In this document: piece after piece, positions 21,401-29,156 of the stretch
How positions within the stretch are numbered: position 1 is the first letter of the stretch
Layout: the number at the start of each line of letters is the position of its first letter
Assembly: GCF_002277025.1 (NCBI RefSeq)
Contig: NZ_NIWD01000006.1
Span: 151,737 to 203,335 of the forward strand
Source of the DNA: Sphingopyxis sp. GW247-27LB
GTDB lineage: Bacteria; Pseudomonadota; Alphaproteobacteria; Sphingomonadales; Sphingomonadaceae
Reading direction: 5' to 3'
Length of the DNA: 51,599 nucleotides
Translations under genes and position numbers: made by a program
Notes under the pieces: model-generated
What the model was told of the DNA's origin: nothing
Seen by the model: only the letters and a program-made list of their open reading frames with translations
The model's database searches: none

Positions 21401-22065
21401 GGATCACGGGCCTGCTCGCGACGACCGAGATCGTCGTCACCCGCAATGGCACCAACAATGCCGCGGTCGTCGCCGAACTCGACAATATCGAGGAGATCGT
21501 GATCAACACGCTGGCGGTCACCGCCAACGACGGCGGCGGGCTCAACCAGGGCGCGAACGACGGCGACACCGTATCGGTCGTCGGCGATTTCACGACCACG
21601 AGCCTCGACTACAGCACGATCACCGTCAATGCGGGCAGCGCCAACGACATCGTCGACATCTCGCGGCTCGCATCCGACCACCGGCTCGTGTTCAACGGCG
21701 GCGGCGGCAGCGACCAGGTGGTGGGAACGCTGCGCCCGCAGGACGAAGTCGATTTCGCGACCGGCGTCGCGGGACAAGCGGCAGACACCGGCTTCCTCCT
21801 GTCCGAACAGGATCTGAAGATGATGATGCGGCTTCCCGACAAGGGGAACTGGGACTTCGACGATCTGGGCAGCCGCTTCCGCGGATCGCTCACCGGGATC
21901 GACAGCCGGATCGATGCCGGGGGGAACCTGGTCGAGCACAGCGTCCGCGCGAACCCGTGGTCGATGATCCACGAAGAGGATTTCGACGGCGACGTCTTCT
22001 TCGCGTCGAAACTCGAAAGCCTGCGCAGCGAGCTGCCCGACGTCAGCTGCTACCTGATCCCGTAG
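15499..22065 (+). CDS. Secreted animal-type haem peroxidase with RTX repeats (MopA-like)
   Basis: A 2188-aa protein. The peroxidase domain spans about residues 230-870: QFFDHGLDL (distal His265), EHNRLVE (about 522), YRFGHSM (proximal His641) and [21 protein letters not shown] nonapeptides (GGxGxDxxx) follow at about 975-1096 and 1256-1283, then an Ig-like segment (1394-1470, YQW...SG), then a long block at 1491-1923 built from four ~100-aa modules ending in GGGGNDxL. There is no N-terminal signal peptide. Together with the C-terminal RTX region and the downstream type I exporter genes, this indicates Ca-dependent type I secretion. The architecture matches the Mn(II)-oxidising peroxidases (MopA) of marine alphaproteobacteria; substrate here is inferred, and halide or phenol oxidation is possible. 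ATG 15499 follows GGAGAAG. Confidence 0.92.
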   Translation: MVDYIRSDLEFILKQIKIAEAHAAGQPLFGPGGLIPSYNLAWGLRTVDGTYNHLLPGQEYWGASDQPFVERLGTDYRTLLVDPDGPGGSPPIPIEYTPGFDADGPGTFAEPGDVIDPQVRTISNLIVDQTLANPVAIMVALGRAGVETPAEQMAIAATITAAFEPIEGLFAAVTAAQVASAAATAAANANPGDPDLALAAAAALQALADAEAALATADGALTALLTANGIEMDGENVKLTNVAPDEGLSASFNSWFTLFGQFFDHGLDLVGKGGSGTVMIPLQPDDPLYDPASSTNFMVLTRASVAPGEDGLWGTDDDVRPVNHTTAYVDQNQTYTSHPSHQVFVRQYALDADNRPVSTGKLIEGGNSGMATWADVKAQALMLGIQLNDVDVGNVPLVRTDQYGNFIPDANGYAQIVVGLGDDGIPNTADDDVVSGTPGSPVDPTAVFAIRTGHAFLADIAHNAVPEGLADGDIEIGLDNGDGSQTDGNYDNELLDAHYIAGDGRANENIGLTAVHHVFHSEHNRLVEHTQEVTLADAAQMLANGATQAEAVAFLNEWLIDDVTSVPVGAAAIDALVWDGERLFQAAKFGTEMQYQHLVFEEFARKIQPVINAFLVPDGFDTTFDPSIVAEFAHVVYRFGHSMLTESIDRFDPAFAADHISLIEGFLNPLQFENNGGTSTVDANIAAGAIVRGMTRQVGNEIDEFVTSALRNNLLGLPLDLATINLARGRDTGVPSLNEARRQFYDATNNAAELKPYESWVEFAQHLKNEASIINFIAAYGTHESITSQDTIEGKRDAALTLVTGVSFGGLEVPADALDFLNATGAYAGGDLGGLENVDLWIGGLAEEIMPFGGMLGSTFGYVFEIQLEMLQSGDRFYYLQRLDGLHLFSEMENNSFASMIMRHTDATHLPSDVFSTPGLILEVNQAVQFNPELGSLDPVGASLLTPLVIRNDPGTPGADTNYLRYTGGDHVVLGGTDANDVIIAGIGDDTLYGDGGNDNMEGGFGNDIINGGDGDDIIRDRGGDDNIKAGAGNDVVHAGPGLDLVLAGDGQDFIVLGTDEGSEVFGGTGNDFILGNKNAERILGNEGDDWLETGTFDGAPGDNFDEIFAHDGIDGNDVFLGDGGFDEFIGEGGDDIMVGSLGRGKMAGMSGFDWATYKDNAAGVNADLSIPIVFDESPVFPSDTALDEFESLEGLSGTRFNDVLKGSHEDATTLAPADQGGSTGYLGSGLDAQGIALIAGLQDVLGAGVTSFAAGDIILGGDGSDLIQGNGGDDIIDGDKWLNVRISVRANADGTGPEIATADSMTQLMTQMFNGTYNPGQLVIVREILTADGTGDVDTAVFSDIRANYTITNNDDGTVTVAHVGGTLLDGTDTLRNIERVQFADLSFDIGTPVIGDLTPTEGQQLTVNTDAIPVPEPFTYQWQSSANGTVWTNIGGATGATFTPTDLAGTAFGPQAGLLLRVVVSGIASGATGPVGVDWDAAVASTLNGTAGDDIGDGSNQADTLNGNAGADLLNGNGGNDTLRGGAGNDTTNGGLGDDMHFVDAAGDVVVEAVGEGNDRVLTGVDYVLGAGAEVELFTTDNLNAVTALNLTGNELANHIQGNAGANTLIGGGGNDILMGRVGIDRTEGGLGNDMHYVDNAADVVIELAGEGTSDRVLAGVSYALAAAAEIELLTTDNAAATTAINLTGNGFANIIQGNAGVNTLIGGGGNDSLSGFAGNDTLNGGAGNDTTNGGLGDDMHYVDAAGDVVVEAAGQGNDRVFASASYTLGAAAEVELFTTDNMNGVAAINLTGNGLDNHIQGNAAANTLVGGGGNDILNGRVGADTTNGGLGNDMHFVDDAGDVVVEAAGQGSDRVLTSVNYVLGAAAEIELFTTDNAAGTGAIDMTGNGFANIIQGNAGANVIDGGGGNDTISGFGGNDSFVQTGATGGRDRIDGGDGVDTYQLNGVAGAESFTIFTRAEAVAAGITGLLATTEIVVTRNGTNNAAVVAELDNIEEIVINTLAVTANDGGGLNQGANDGDTVSVVGDFTTTSLDYSTITVNAGSANDIVDISRLASDHRLVFNGGGGSDQVVGTLRPQDEVDFATGVAGQAADTGFLLSEQDLKMMMRLPDKGNWDFDDLGSRFRGSLTGIDSRIDAGGNLVEHSVRANPWSMIHEEDFDGDVFFASKLESLRSELPDVSCYLIP
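20059..21258 (+). repeat. Two tandem 600-bp superrepeats inside the RTX region
   Basis: Units 20059-20658 and 20659-21258 align at a constant offset of exactly 600 bases. Each contains two ~100-aa modules beginning with GDDMHxVD or GNDMHxVD; the starts of these motifs (20122, 20407, 20722, 21007) are spaced 285, 315 and 285 bases apart, so the period alternates and the true copy unit is 600 bases. The first about 47 bases of the module in each copy are identical (20089 on and 20689 on), while central parts have diverged. Confidence 0.85.
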
Positions 22066-22072
22066 CGGGATC

Positions 22073-22120
22073 GAACGCCGAACCGTCCCCCCCGCCTCCC
22101 CGGCCCGCGGTTCGGCGTTC
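22073..22120 (+). terminator. Intercistronic hairpin between peroxidase and exporter genes
   Basis: A perfect 13-bp inverted repeat (GAACGCCGAACCG at 22073-22085 and CGGTTCGGCGTTC at 22108-22120) encloses a 22-base C-rich loop, starting 8 bases after the peroxidase stop. There is no T tract, so it may be a partial terminator or mRNA stabiliser that lowers exporter expression relative to the substrate. Confidence 0.6.
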
Positions 22121-22135
22121 GTCACACAGGATCGA

Positions 22136-22162
22136 GGGGGGATGGGGGGATTGGGGGGATGG
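22136..22162 (+). promoter_or_regulatory. Triple G6-run at the exporter ribosome binding site
   Basis: Three runs of six G (22136-22141, 22144-22149, 22153-22158) and a GG at 22161 form a GGGGGGAT-type direct repeat ending 1 base before the exporter ATPase ATG. The last run serves as ribosome site. The runs could form an RNA G-quadruplex, or pair with the C7 run in the loop of the hairpin just upstream. Confidence 0.5.
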
Positions 22163-22163
22163 C

Positions 22164-23921
22164 ATGCGATTGTTCTGGATGAAGGCCCCGGCGCCGCTCG
22201 AGCCGGCCATGCGGGCGTGCCGGCGCCATTTCGCCATCGCGGCGGCGTTCAGCGCGCTGATCAACATCCTCTATCTCGCGCCCACCATCTACATGATGCA
22301 GGTCTACGACCGGGTGGTTCCGACCGGCGGGCTCTTCACCCTGCTGTGGATCACCATGCTGGTCGCGGTCGCCATCGCCACCCTCTCCGCGCTCGAGGCG
22401 GTGCGGTCGCAGCTGATGGCGCGCGTATCGCTCCGCCTCGATCGCCTGCTCGCCGGCGAGATCCTCGACCGGCTGCTCGCCCGGCGAAGCGGCACCCGCG
22501 CCGCCGTCGAATCGGGGCAGGTCATGCGCGAATTCGACCAGCTGCGCGGCGCGCTTTCGGGGCAGGCCGCGACCGCGATCTTCGACACGCCCTGGACCCC
22601 CATCTATCTCGTCGTCGCCTTCCTGATCCATCCCGTGCTCGGGCTGCTCGTGCTCGGCGGCGGCGCTGTCCTGGTTGGGCTCGCGGTCGCCCATGCCCGG
22701 CGGTCGAAGCCCATCGAGGACGAAGCGCGGGCCGCCAACGGCCGCGCCTATGCCAGCCAGGATGCGACCTTCCGCCGCGCCGAAGTCGTGCGTGCGATGG
22801 GGATGCGCACCGCGATGATCCGGCGCCACCTCGCCGATCGCGGCGGCGGGCTCGACGCCACGACGGCCGCGCAGGCATCCGACAACCGCTACAATGCGAT
22901 CGTCAAGTTCACGCGCATGTTCATGCAGTCGCTCGCGCTCGGCGTCGGCGGCTGGCTCGCCGTCGCGGGGCAGATTTCGATGGGCGCGATCATCGCCGCC
23001 TCGGTGCTGCTCAGCCGCGGGCTGCAGCCGGTCGAGCAGCTCGTGCGCCTCTGGCCCGCGATCGTTCAGAGCCGCCAGGCGATGCAGAGCCTCGCGGCCC
23101 TCTTCGATCAGACCGAGGCGGAGGCCGCGCCGCGCCTGCGCCTGCCCGACCCGACCGGGCGGCTGACGCTCGACCGCGTCGTCGTGCGCAGCCCCGACGG
23201 GTCGGCGTTGCTGCTCAAGAATGTCTCGTTCGGCCTGACGCCCGGCGAGATCTGCGGGGTCATCGGCGCATCGGGCGCCGGCAAGACCACGCTCGCGCGG
23301 GTTGCCGCGGGCGCGATCGCGCCCGATCTCGGCGAGGTGCGGATCGACGACGCCAGCGCGCGCGACTGGGATGCCGAAACCCTCGCCCGGCACATCGGCT
23401 ATCTGCCGCAGGACAGCGCGCTGCTCCCCGGCACCGTGGCGGAGAATATCTCGCGCTTCGCCTGCGACCGCGGCGACGAGCCCGACGACGTCGGCCGGCG
23501 CACCATCGCCGCGGCCGAGCTCGCGGGGGTCCACAAGCTGATCCTCGCCCTCCCCGGCGGCTATGAAACGCGCATCGGCGACGGCGCGCACCAATTGTCC
23601 GCGGGGCAGGCGCAGCGCATCGCGCTCGCCCGCGCGCTCTATGGCGACCCCGCGCTCATCGTCCTCGACGAGCCCAATTCGGCGCTCGATGCCGAGGGCG
23701 AAGCCGCGCTGATCCACGCCGTGTCGACGCTGCGCGCGCGAAAGGCCGCGGTGCTGATCGTCGCGCACCGGCCCCAGATCCTCGCGAACGCCGACCGCCT
23801 GCTCGTGCTCGCCGCCGGCGAAATCGTCCACCACGGGCCGCGCGAGGCGGTGCTCGAGGCGCTGCGCGAGGCCGCGGCGCGCGCCAATGTGGTGCCGATC
23901 AACCGGGAGGCAGGAAAATGA
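22164..23921 (+). CDS. Type I secretion ABC transporter/ATPase (PrtD-like)
   Basis: A 585-aa inner-membrane exporter half-transporter that would form the energy-coupled channel of a type I system. Residues 1-300 are the membrane domain, with LAPTIYMMQVYDRV, the PrtD/HlyB-like start of helix 2, and no N-terminal C39-like domain. The nucleotide-binding domain has Walker A GASGAGKT (368-375), Q-loop GYLPQD, signature LSAGQAQR, Walker B LIVLDEPNSALD and the switch His in VAHRP. ATG 22164 is preceded by G-rich repeats. The gene overlaps the next by 4 bases (ATGA) and lies 98 bases after the RTX peroxidase, its likely substrate. Confidence 0.94.
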   Translation: MRLFWMKAPAPLEPAMRACRRHFAIAAAFSALINILYLAPTIYMMQVYDRVVPTGGLFTLLWITMLVAVAIATLSALEAVRSQLMARVSLRLDRLLAGEILDRLLARRSGTRAAVESGQVMREFDQLRGALSGQAATAIFDTPWTPIYLVVAFLIHPVLGLLVLGGGAVLVGLAVAHARRSKPIEDEARAANGRAYASQDATFRRAEVVRAMGMRTAMIRRHLADRGGGLDATTAAQASDNRYNAIVKFTRMFMQSLALGVGGWLAVAGQISMGAIIAASVLLSRGLQPVEQLVRLWPAIVQSRQAMQSLAALFDQTEAEAAPRLRLPDPTGRLTLDRVVVRSPDGSALLLKNVSFGLTPGEICGVIGASGAGKTTLARVAAGAIAPDLGEVRIDDASARDWDAETLARHIGYLPQDSALLPGTVAENISRFACDRGDEPDDVGRRTIAAAELAGVHKLILALPGGYETRIGDGAHQLSAGQAQRIALARALYGDPALIVLDEPNSALDAEGEAALIHAVSTLRARKAAVLIVAHRPQILANADRLLVLAAGEIVHHGPREAVLEALREAAARANVVPINREAGK

Positions 23922-25282
23922 ACGACATGACCCCAGGCCGCTGGCACGACGCGCGAGCGGACGGCAACGCGCTTGCACGCAGCGATTCGGTGCGCCGCGA
24001 GCTCCGGATCGGCGGCGGCATCGCGCTCGCCTTCTTCGTCGGCCTGCTCGGCTTCGCCGCGCTGATCCCCCTCGACGCCGGCGCCTTCGCGGAGGGCGTC
24101 GTCGCGGTTTCGGGCAACCGCCAGGCGGTCCAGCACGAACAGGGCGGCATCGTCACCTCGCTCGCGGTCGTCGAGGGGCAGAATGTCGTCAAGGGCGAGG
24201 AGCTGATGCGGATATCGGCGTCCGAGCTGCTCGCCGCCGAACGCGGCCTCGCGGGCCAGGTCGTCGCGCTGCTCGCCGAGCGCGCGCGGCTCGTCGCCGA
24301 GCTGACGGGCGCGTCCGCCGTCGCCGCGCCGCCCGAATTCGCGGCGCTCCCCGCCGGCGACCGCGCGATGGCCGCGCAGTCGCTCGAGGGGCAGACCCGT
24401 CTGTTCCGCGCGCGGCGCGAGGCGCTGGCGACCCAGCGCGGCGTCCTGACCCAACGCATTCGCCAGCAGGACGCGCAGAGCGTCGGCATGCGCGACCAGA
24501 TCGCCTCGAACCGCGAGCAGAAGCGGCTGATCGGCGAGGAGCTCGACGGGCTCCGGAGCCTCGTCGATCGCGGCTTCGTCTCGCTCAACCGCATCCGCGC
24601 GATGGAACGCGACGCGGCGCGTCTCGACGGCGATTACGGCGCCTATCAGGCCGACATCGCTCGCACCGGCGAAGCGGTGGGCGAAGCGCAGTTCGAGATC
24701 GCGGGGCTCCATAAGCAGATGATGGAAGAGGTGGCGACCCGGCTGCGCGAGGTGCAGGTCCAGCTCGACAGCCTTCAGCCCAAACTCTTCGCCGCGCGCG
24801 AGCAGCTCACCCGCTCGGTCGTCCGCGCGCCCGCCAGCGGGCGCATCGTCGGGCTCAAGATCTTCACCGTCGGCGGCGTCGCGATGGGCGGCGACACGCT
24901 GATGGAGATCGTCCCGCAGGACCGCAATCTCGTCGTCGTCGCCAAGGCCTCGCCGACCGACGCCGACGACATCAAGGTGGGCATGGAAACGCAGGTCCGC
25001 TTCCCCGCGCTTCAGGAGCGCAGCCTCCCCGTCCTCAAGGGCCGCATCGCGAAGATCTCGGCCGACAGCCTCGAGGACCCGCGGACGGGCCTTCGCTATT
25101 TCTCGCTCGAAGTCGTCGTCCCGCCCAGGGAGACCGCGAAAGTCCAGGCGGTCCGCCCCGATGGCGGCCTCCGCGCCGGCCTGCCCGCCGAGATATTGAT
25201 CCCGCTGCGCAAGCGCTCCGCGTTCACCTATTTGTTCGAGCCGCTCACCCAGACCCTGTGGAAGGCCGGGCGCGAACATTAG
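23918..25282 (+). CDS. HlyD/PrtE family type I secretion membrane fusion protein
   Basis: A 454-aa periplasmic adaptor. A short cytoplasmic N-terminus is followed by one membrane helix (about 28-50), the LDAGAFAEGVVAVSGNRQAVQHEQGGIV half-lipoyl region, a long coiled-coil hairpin (about 110-285), the second lipoyl half with SVVRAPASGRIVGLKIFTVGGV, and the C-terminal beta-barrel ending in ILIPLRKRSAFTYLFEPL, the PrtE-type ending. It bridges the ABC ATPase to an outer-membrane TolC-type channel, which is not encoded in this window. It is translationally coupled to the ATPase gene. Confidence 0.94.
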   Translation: MNDMTPGRWHDARADGNALARSDSVRRELRIGGGIALAFFVGLLGFAALIPLDAGAFAEGVVAVSGNRQAVQHEQGGIVTSLAVVEGQNVVKGEELMRISASELLAAERGLAGQVVALLAERARLVAELTGASAVAAPPEFAALPAGDRAMAAQSLEGQTRLFRARREALATQRGVLTQRIRQQDAQSVGMRDQIASNREQKRLIGEELDGLRSLVDRGFVSLNRIRAMERDAARLDGDYGAYQADIARTGEAVGEAQFEIAGLHKQMMEEVATRLREVQVQLDSLQPKLFAAREQLTRSVVRAPASGRIVGLKIFTVGGVAMGGDTLMEIVPQDRNLVVVAKASPTDADDIKVGMETQVRFPALQERSLPVLKGRIAKISADSLEDPRTGLRYFSLEVVVPPRETAKVQAVRPDGGLRAGLPAEILIPLRKRSAFTYLFEPLTQTLWKAGREH

Positions 25283-25293
25283 GGGGGATCGGA

Positions 25294-26739
25294 TCAGGCG
25301 GCCGCCGCGTCCGCGTCGGTTGCCGGACGCCGGGCGAAGATGCCGAACGCCGCGATGACCGCATAGCAGAGCGCGGGCAGCGTCAGCGCGAGCGCGAGAT
25401 TGCCCCCGGTCGCGTCGGCGAGCGCCCCGGTCGCCACCGGCACCACCGCGCCGCCGAAGATCGCGACGTTGATGATCCCCGACCCGTCCGCCGCGCGGCT
25501 TCCGAGCTTCTCGCAGGCGAGGCTGAAGATCGTCGGGAACATGATCGAGTTCATCAGGCCGATGGCGAGCAGCGAATAGGCCGAAACCGCCCCGCTGCTG
25601 TTCGCCGAGATCAGGATCAGGACGATCGCCCCGACCGCGTTGAAGGCGAGCAGCTTGCCGGGGCTGACCCTGAGATACATCAGGAGGGATCCGATGAAGC
25701 GGCCGATCATCGCACCGCCCCAGTAAAGAGCCACCATCCAGCCGACGACCGATTCGGGCTGGCCGAGGACGCGGTCCTGCGCCAGATAATTGATGATCAG
25801 CGACCCGATCGACACCTCGGCGCCGACATAGAGGAAGATGCAGAGCGCGCCGAAACCGAAGCGGCGCCGTTTCAGAAGATCGTTGCCGTACAGCCAGATC
25901 ACGGGCGCGAGCAGGATGAGCAACAGGCCGACGACCGAATTGACCCGCGTCGCGACGATCGCGCCGCCGACGATCAGCGCGAGGCCCGCCGCATAGCGCG
26001 GCAGCCGGACCAATTCGCCCCCTGCCATGCTCGCTGCGTCGTGGGGCAGCCTGTGGCGGAATTTCCAGACCATCGCAGCCACCACCGCGAGCGCCACCGC
26101 GATCCCCAGATAGCCGTGAACGATCGCCTGGCTTTCGGCCACGCGGTAGGCATCCAGCGCCGGCCCCGACAGGTCCGCCGCCTTCACATCCTTTAGCGAG
26201 CCCAGAATCAGGCCGGCACCGACAAGGGGAAACAACCATGTCCCGAACGAGTTGAAAGCTTGGGCGAAGGTCAGCCGGCTGTGCGCGGTTTCAGGCTTTC
26301 CGAGCAGCGAAATCAGCGGATTGGCGACCACCTGCACAATCACGACACCGCTCGCGACGACGAACAGGGCGAGGAGGAAGAGGCCGTAGACTGCCTGCTG
26401 CGATGCCGGGATGAAGAGCAGGCAGCCGACCAGCATCGTCAGCAGCCCGGCGACCGCGCCGCGCATGTAACCGATCTTCTTGACCAGCTTCGCCCCCGGA
26501 ATGCCGATCACCAGATAGGCGGTGAAGAAGCAGAACTGCACCAGCATCGCCTGCGTGTAGTTGAGCGTGAACAGTTCCTTCAGCTTGGGAATGATCACGT
26601 CGTTGAGCGAGGTGATGCCGCCGAAGATGAAGAACAGCCCCATTACGAACAGGCGCAGTTCGGGCGCGTCGACATGGACGCCGTCGTTGGCGACAGGGCG
26701 CGGGTCGGTGCTGCTGGCGGTATCGGGCGCTAGGGCCAT
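25294..26739 (-). CDS. Sugar MFS transporter, FucP/GluP-like
   Basis: A 481-aa protein with 12 predicted membrane segments. The opening LFFIFGGITSLNDVIIPKLKE and FFTAYLVIGIPGAKLVKKIGY are typical of the FucP family (fucose/glucose/galactose:H+ symporters). GGAMIGRFIGS and the FPTIFSLACEKLG motif in the second half agree. It would import a hexose across the inner membrane; the particular sugar cannot be read from the sequence. ATG 26739 has GGGGAGA upstream. There is no sugar catabolic gene beside it, so it is probably a single-gene unit. Confidence 0.9.
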   Translation of the reverse strand: MALAPDTASSTDPRPVANDGVHVDAPELRLFVMGLFFIFGGITSLNDVIIPKLKELFTLNYTQAMLVQFCFFTAYLVIGIPGAKLVKKIGYMRGAVAGLLTMLVGCLLFIPASQQAVYGLFLLALFVVASGVVIVQVVANPLISLLGKPETAHSRLTFAQAFNSFGTWLFPLVGAGLILGSLKDVKAADLSGPALDAYRVAESQAIVHGYLGIAVALAVVAAMVWKFRHRLPHDAASMAGGELVRLPRYAAGLALIVGGAIVATRVNSVVGLLLILLAPVIWLYGNDLLKRRRFGFGALCIFLYVGAEVSIGSLIINYLAQDRVLGQPESVVGWMVALYWGGAMIGRFIGSLLMYLRVSPGKLLAFNAVGAIVLILISANSSGAVSAYSLLAIGLMNSIMFPTIFSLACEKLGSRAADGSGIINVAIFGGAVVPVATGALADATGGNLALALTLPALCYAVIAAFGIFARRPATDADAAAA

Positions 26740-26767
26740 GATCGTCTCCCCGGATCTCTCGTTTGCC

Positions 26768-26783
26768 GGGCGCTCCAGCGCCC
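26768..26783. terminator. Short GC hairpin between quinone oxidoreductase and transporter genes
   Basis: GGGCGCT-CC-AGCGCCC is a perfect 7-bp stem in the 153-base gap between the two minus-strand genes. No T tract follows on the minus strand, so termination is possible but unproven; it could also lie in the transporter leader. Confidence 0.4.
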
Positions 26784-26892
26784 TCTTATGGCGTGAAGAT
26801 TAGCTGCGCCATAAGCCGCTGACCATCCGCAAAATCACCCGCATAGCTATGCAGGAGAACGCTCACAGCCGCGCGTGTCCGCGGGTCGAAAC

Positions 26893-27870
26893 CTATGGCT
26901 TGAGGATGACCTTCCCCACCGCCTCGCGCCGCTCGAGCATCGCGAAACCCGCGCGCCAGTCGGCGAGGTCGAGCACCGCATGGACGTGCGGGCGGATGCG
27001 CCCCTCGGCCGCCAGCGCGTCGATCGCGGCCAGATTTTCGGCGCCGCGCTCGGGAAAGCGGCGGCCATATTCGCCCGCGCGCACCCCGACGACCGAAAAG
27101 CCCTTGATCAGCGGCATGTTCACCGAAACCTCGGGAATCCGCCCCGAAGCGAAACCGACGACGAGCAGCCGTCCGTCGAAGGCGATGCAGCGGGTCGATT
27201 CGTCGAAGACGTCGCCGCCCACGGGATCGAAGATCACATCGGCGCCGCGCCCGCCGGTCAGCGCCTTCACCGCCTCGCGAAAGCCCGGTTCGGCGGCGAT
27301 CACCGCGTCGGGCGCGTAAAGACCCTCGATCGCCTCGCGCTTCGCCGCGCTGCTCGCCGCCGCGATGACGCGCGCGCCGAGCGCCTTGGCGAGATCGACC
27401 GTCGCCAGCCCGACGCCCCCCGCCGCGCCGTGCACCAGCACCCAGTCGCCCGCCGTCACGCGCCCGCAGCGCACGAGCGCGACATAGGCGGTCAGATAGG
27501 CGACGCCATAGGCCGCGGTCTCCTCCATGCTCAGCGCCGCGGGCTTGCGGCGCAGCGCGCGCGCCGGGACGACGCAATATTCGGCCATCGCGCCGAAGCG
27601 GTTGCCGCCGACCACCGCGTCGCCGACCGTCCAGCCCTCGACGCCCGCACCGAGCGCGTCGACCTCGCCGGCGAATTCGAGCCCCGGCACGAACGGCAGG
27701 TCGGGTTTGAGCTGATAGCCGCCGCGCGTCATCAACAGGTCGGGAAAATTCACCCCCGCCGCGTGCACCCGCACCCGCACCTCGCCCGGCCCGGGTTCGG
27801 GCACGGGCAGGTCCACCAGGCCGCAGCCGCCATGATCGGGCGCCAATTCGCTCACCTCTAACGCCCGCAT
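26893..27870 (-). CDS. NADPH:quinone oxidoreductase (zinc-less MDR family)
   Basis: A 325-aa medium-chain dehydrogenase/reductase. The N-terminal GroES-like domain has VHAAGVNFPDLLMTRGGYQ, where Cys of zinc alcohol dehydrogenases is absent, marking the quinone reductase branch. The Rossmann domain has VHGAAGGVGLATVDLAKALGA. The C-terminal block is KVILKP. It would reduce quinones or enones with NADPH. AGGAAAGGA precedes ATG 27870. The gene is divergent from the SOS-boxed lysis cassette; the box ends 23 bases upstream of its own start, so it may respond to the same regulator. Confidence 0.9.
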   Translation of the reverse strand: MRALEVSELAPDHGGCGLVDLPVPEPGPGEVRVRVHAAGVNFPDLLMTRGGYQLKPDLPFVPGLEFAGEVDALGAGVEGWTVGDAVVGGNRFGAMAEYCVVPARALRRKPAALSMEETAAYGVAYLTAYVALVRCGRVTAGDWVLVHGAAGGVGLATVDLAKALGARVIAAASSAAKREAIEGLYAPDAVIAAEPGFREAVKALTGGRGADVIFDPVGGDVFDESTRCIAFDGRLLVVGFASGRIPEVSVNMPLIKGFSVVGVRAGEYGRRFPERGAENLAAIDALAAEGRIRPHVHAVLDLADWRAGFAMLERREAVGKVILKP

Positions 27871-27892
27871 GGAAAAAATCCTTTCCTACATT

Positions 27893-27907
27893 GTTCCTAT
27901 ATGGTTC
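27893..27907. promoter_or_regulatory. SOS (LexA) box upstream of the lysis cassette
   Basis: GTTCCTATATGGTTC matches the alphaproteobacterial LexA site GTTC-N7-GTTC exactly. It lies 34 bases before the endolysin start codon and 22 bases before the divergent oxidoreductase start. The recA gene in this window carries the same motif at 37158-37172, supporting that this genome uses that consensus. Confidence 0.78.
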
Positions 27908-27941
27908 GCCGTTTCCATTCAACCAACCATAGGAGCGACTC

Positions 27942-28511
27942 ATGCCGAACACCGACCCGCCCCGCGCCGACATCGACGCGCTGATCGACGCCGTCATCGA
28001 CCGCGAAGGCCGATATGTAAACCACCCCGCCGACCGCGGCGGCGCGACCTGCTGGGGGATCACCGAGGCGGTGGCCCGCGCGCAGGGCTATGCGGGAACG
28101 ATGCGCGACCTGCCGCGCGACGAGGCGGCGGCGATCTACCGCTGCCTCTACTGGCGGCGCCCCGGCTTCGATCGGGTCGCGCTGCGTGCGCCCGCGATCG
28201 CTGCCGAGCTGTTCGACACCGGCGTCAACATGGGCACCGCGGTCGCCGCGGGTTTCCTCCAGCGCGCGCTCAACGCCCTGAACCGCGCGGCGCGCGACTA
28301 TCCCGACATCGCCGTCGACCGCGCCGTCGGCCCGCGCACGCTGGCGGCGCTCGACGGCTTTCTGCGCACGCGCGGCACGGCGGGCGAAACGGTGCTGCTG
28401 CGCGCGATGGAGGCGCTGCAGGGCGAACGCTACATCGCGCTCGCCGAACGCCGACCGAGCCAGGAGGCCTTTCTCTACGGCTGGCTCGCCAATCGCATCG
28501 GCCCCGGCTGA
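27942..28511 (+). CDS. GH108-family peptidoglycan hydrolase (endolysin)
   Basis: A 189-aa muramidase-type endolysin. The N-terminal GH108 domain has the hallmark REGRYVNHPADRGGATCWGIT with the catalytic Glu at residue 22, then AIYRCLYW and LFDTGVNMG. The C-terminal part (about 95-185) is the PG_binding_3-like region with DRAVGPRTLAAL. No signal peptide is present, so access to the wall would need a holin, which is the next gene. Such endolysins occur in phages and in gene transfer agents. TAGGAGCG precedes ATG 27942. The SOS box upstream predicts damage induction. Confidence 0.9.
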   Translation: MPNTDPPRADIDALIDAVIDREGRYVNHPADRGGATCWGITEAVARAQGYAGTMRDLPRDEAAAIYRCLYWRRPGFDRVALRAPAIAAELFDTGVNMGTAVAAGFLQRALNALNRAARDYPDIAVDRAVGPRTLAALDGFLRTRGTAGETVLLRAMEALQGERYIALAERRPSQEAFLYGWLANRIGPG

Positions 28512-28570
28512 CGCTTCACGGCGCGCCATTGGGCTGAACTTACCTGAACTTTGAACACAGGAGCACCAAA

Positions 28571-28984
28571 ATGAGCATCATCGAAGGCCTGATCGGCCCC
28601 GTCGCCAAGCTGATCGACAAGATCATCCCCGACCCCGAAGCGCGCGACCGCGCCAAGCTCGAACTTCTGAAGCTCGAGGGCAGCCAGGAAATGGAGGCGA
28701 TCAAGACGCGGATGACCGCGATCGTCGCCGAGGCCGGCAGCGCCGACCCCTGGACCAGCCGCGCGCGGCCGAGCTTCCTCTACGTCATGTACGCGCTCTT
28801 GCTCTGGGCGATCCCGATGGGCCTGATCGCCGCCGCGCGCCCCGACATGGCCAGGGGGATCGCCGACGGCATGAACGCCTATCTCGCCGGCATCCCCGAA
28901 CCGCTATACGCGCTCTTCGGCACCGGCTACCTCGGCTACACCGCCGCGCGCGCGTGGGGCAAGGCAAAGGGTGTCGAGGGGTGA
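28571..28984 (+). CDS. GTA-type three-span holin
   Basis: A 137-aa protein of the 'holin of 3TMs, gene-transfer release' family. The charged amphipathic N-terminus (AKLIDKIIPDPEARDRAKLELLKLEG) is typical, followed by DPWTSRARPSFLYVMYALLLWAIPMG and a C-terminal ALFGTGYLGYTAARA. It would open the inner membrane so that the preceding endolysin reaches the wall. It is 59 bases after the endolysin with AGGAGCACC as ribosome site. No phage structural genes lie within the window, so this is a solitary lysis pair. Confidence 0.88.
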   Translation: MSIIEGLIGPVAKLIDKIIPDPEARDRAKLELLKLEGSQEMEAIKTRMTAIVAEAGSADPWTSRARPSFLYVMYALLLWAIPMGLIAAARPDMARGIADGMNAYLAGIPEPLYALFGTGYLGYTAARAWGKAKGVEG

Positions 28985-28989
28985 GCCAC

Positions 28990-29152
28990 ACCCCCTCTCT
29001 CCCCTTCAGGGGAGAGATACGGAGGCTTGCGAGCTTGCTCGCTAGCCGGAGTTGAGGGGGGGGAAGATGGCGCCGCCCCTCCCCCTCTCCAAGCTCCGCT
29101 AGCTCCTGGCGGAACAAGCTATGCTGTCCTCTCCCCTTCAGGGGAGAGGGAG
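28990..29152. repeat. Compound palindromic element between convergent genes
   Basis: The 172-base gap between the holin and the LysR gene contains two near-identical hairpins with CTCTCCCC-TTCA-GGGGAGAG stems (28997-29016 and 29129-29148), one near each end. Between them are inverted gctagc/ccggag segments. It looks like a small non-coding mobile or structural repeat, and can serve as a bidirectional terminator. Confidence 0.7.
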
Positions 29153-29156
29153 AGGG

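Noticed and set aside
15283..22125. A 2280-aa open frame on the minus strand opposite the peroxidase
   Set aside because: It is antisense to a gene with clear haem-peroxidase and RTX motifs, has low-complexity Val/Ala/Asp/Arg-rich content and no recognisable domain. Long antisense frames are expected in high-GC genes with strong third-position bias.
22164..25282. A complete type I secretion system including the outer-membrane channel
   Set aside because: Only the ABC ATPase and fusion protein are present. The gene after them is a sugar transporter on the other strand, so the TolC-type channel must be encoded elsewhere.
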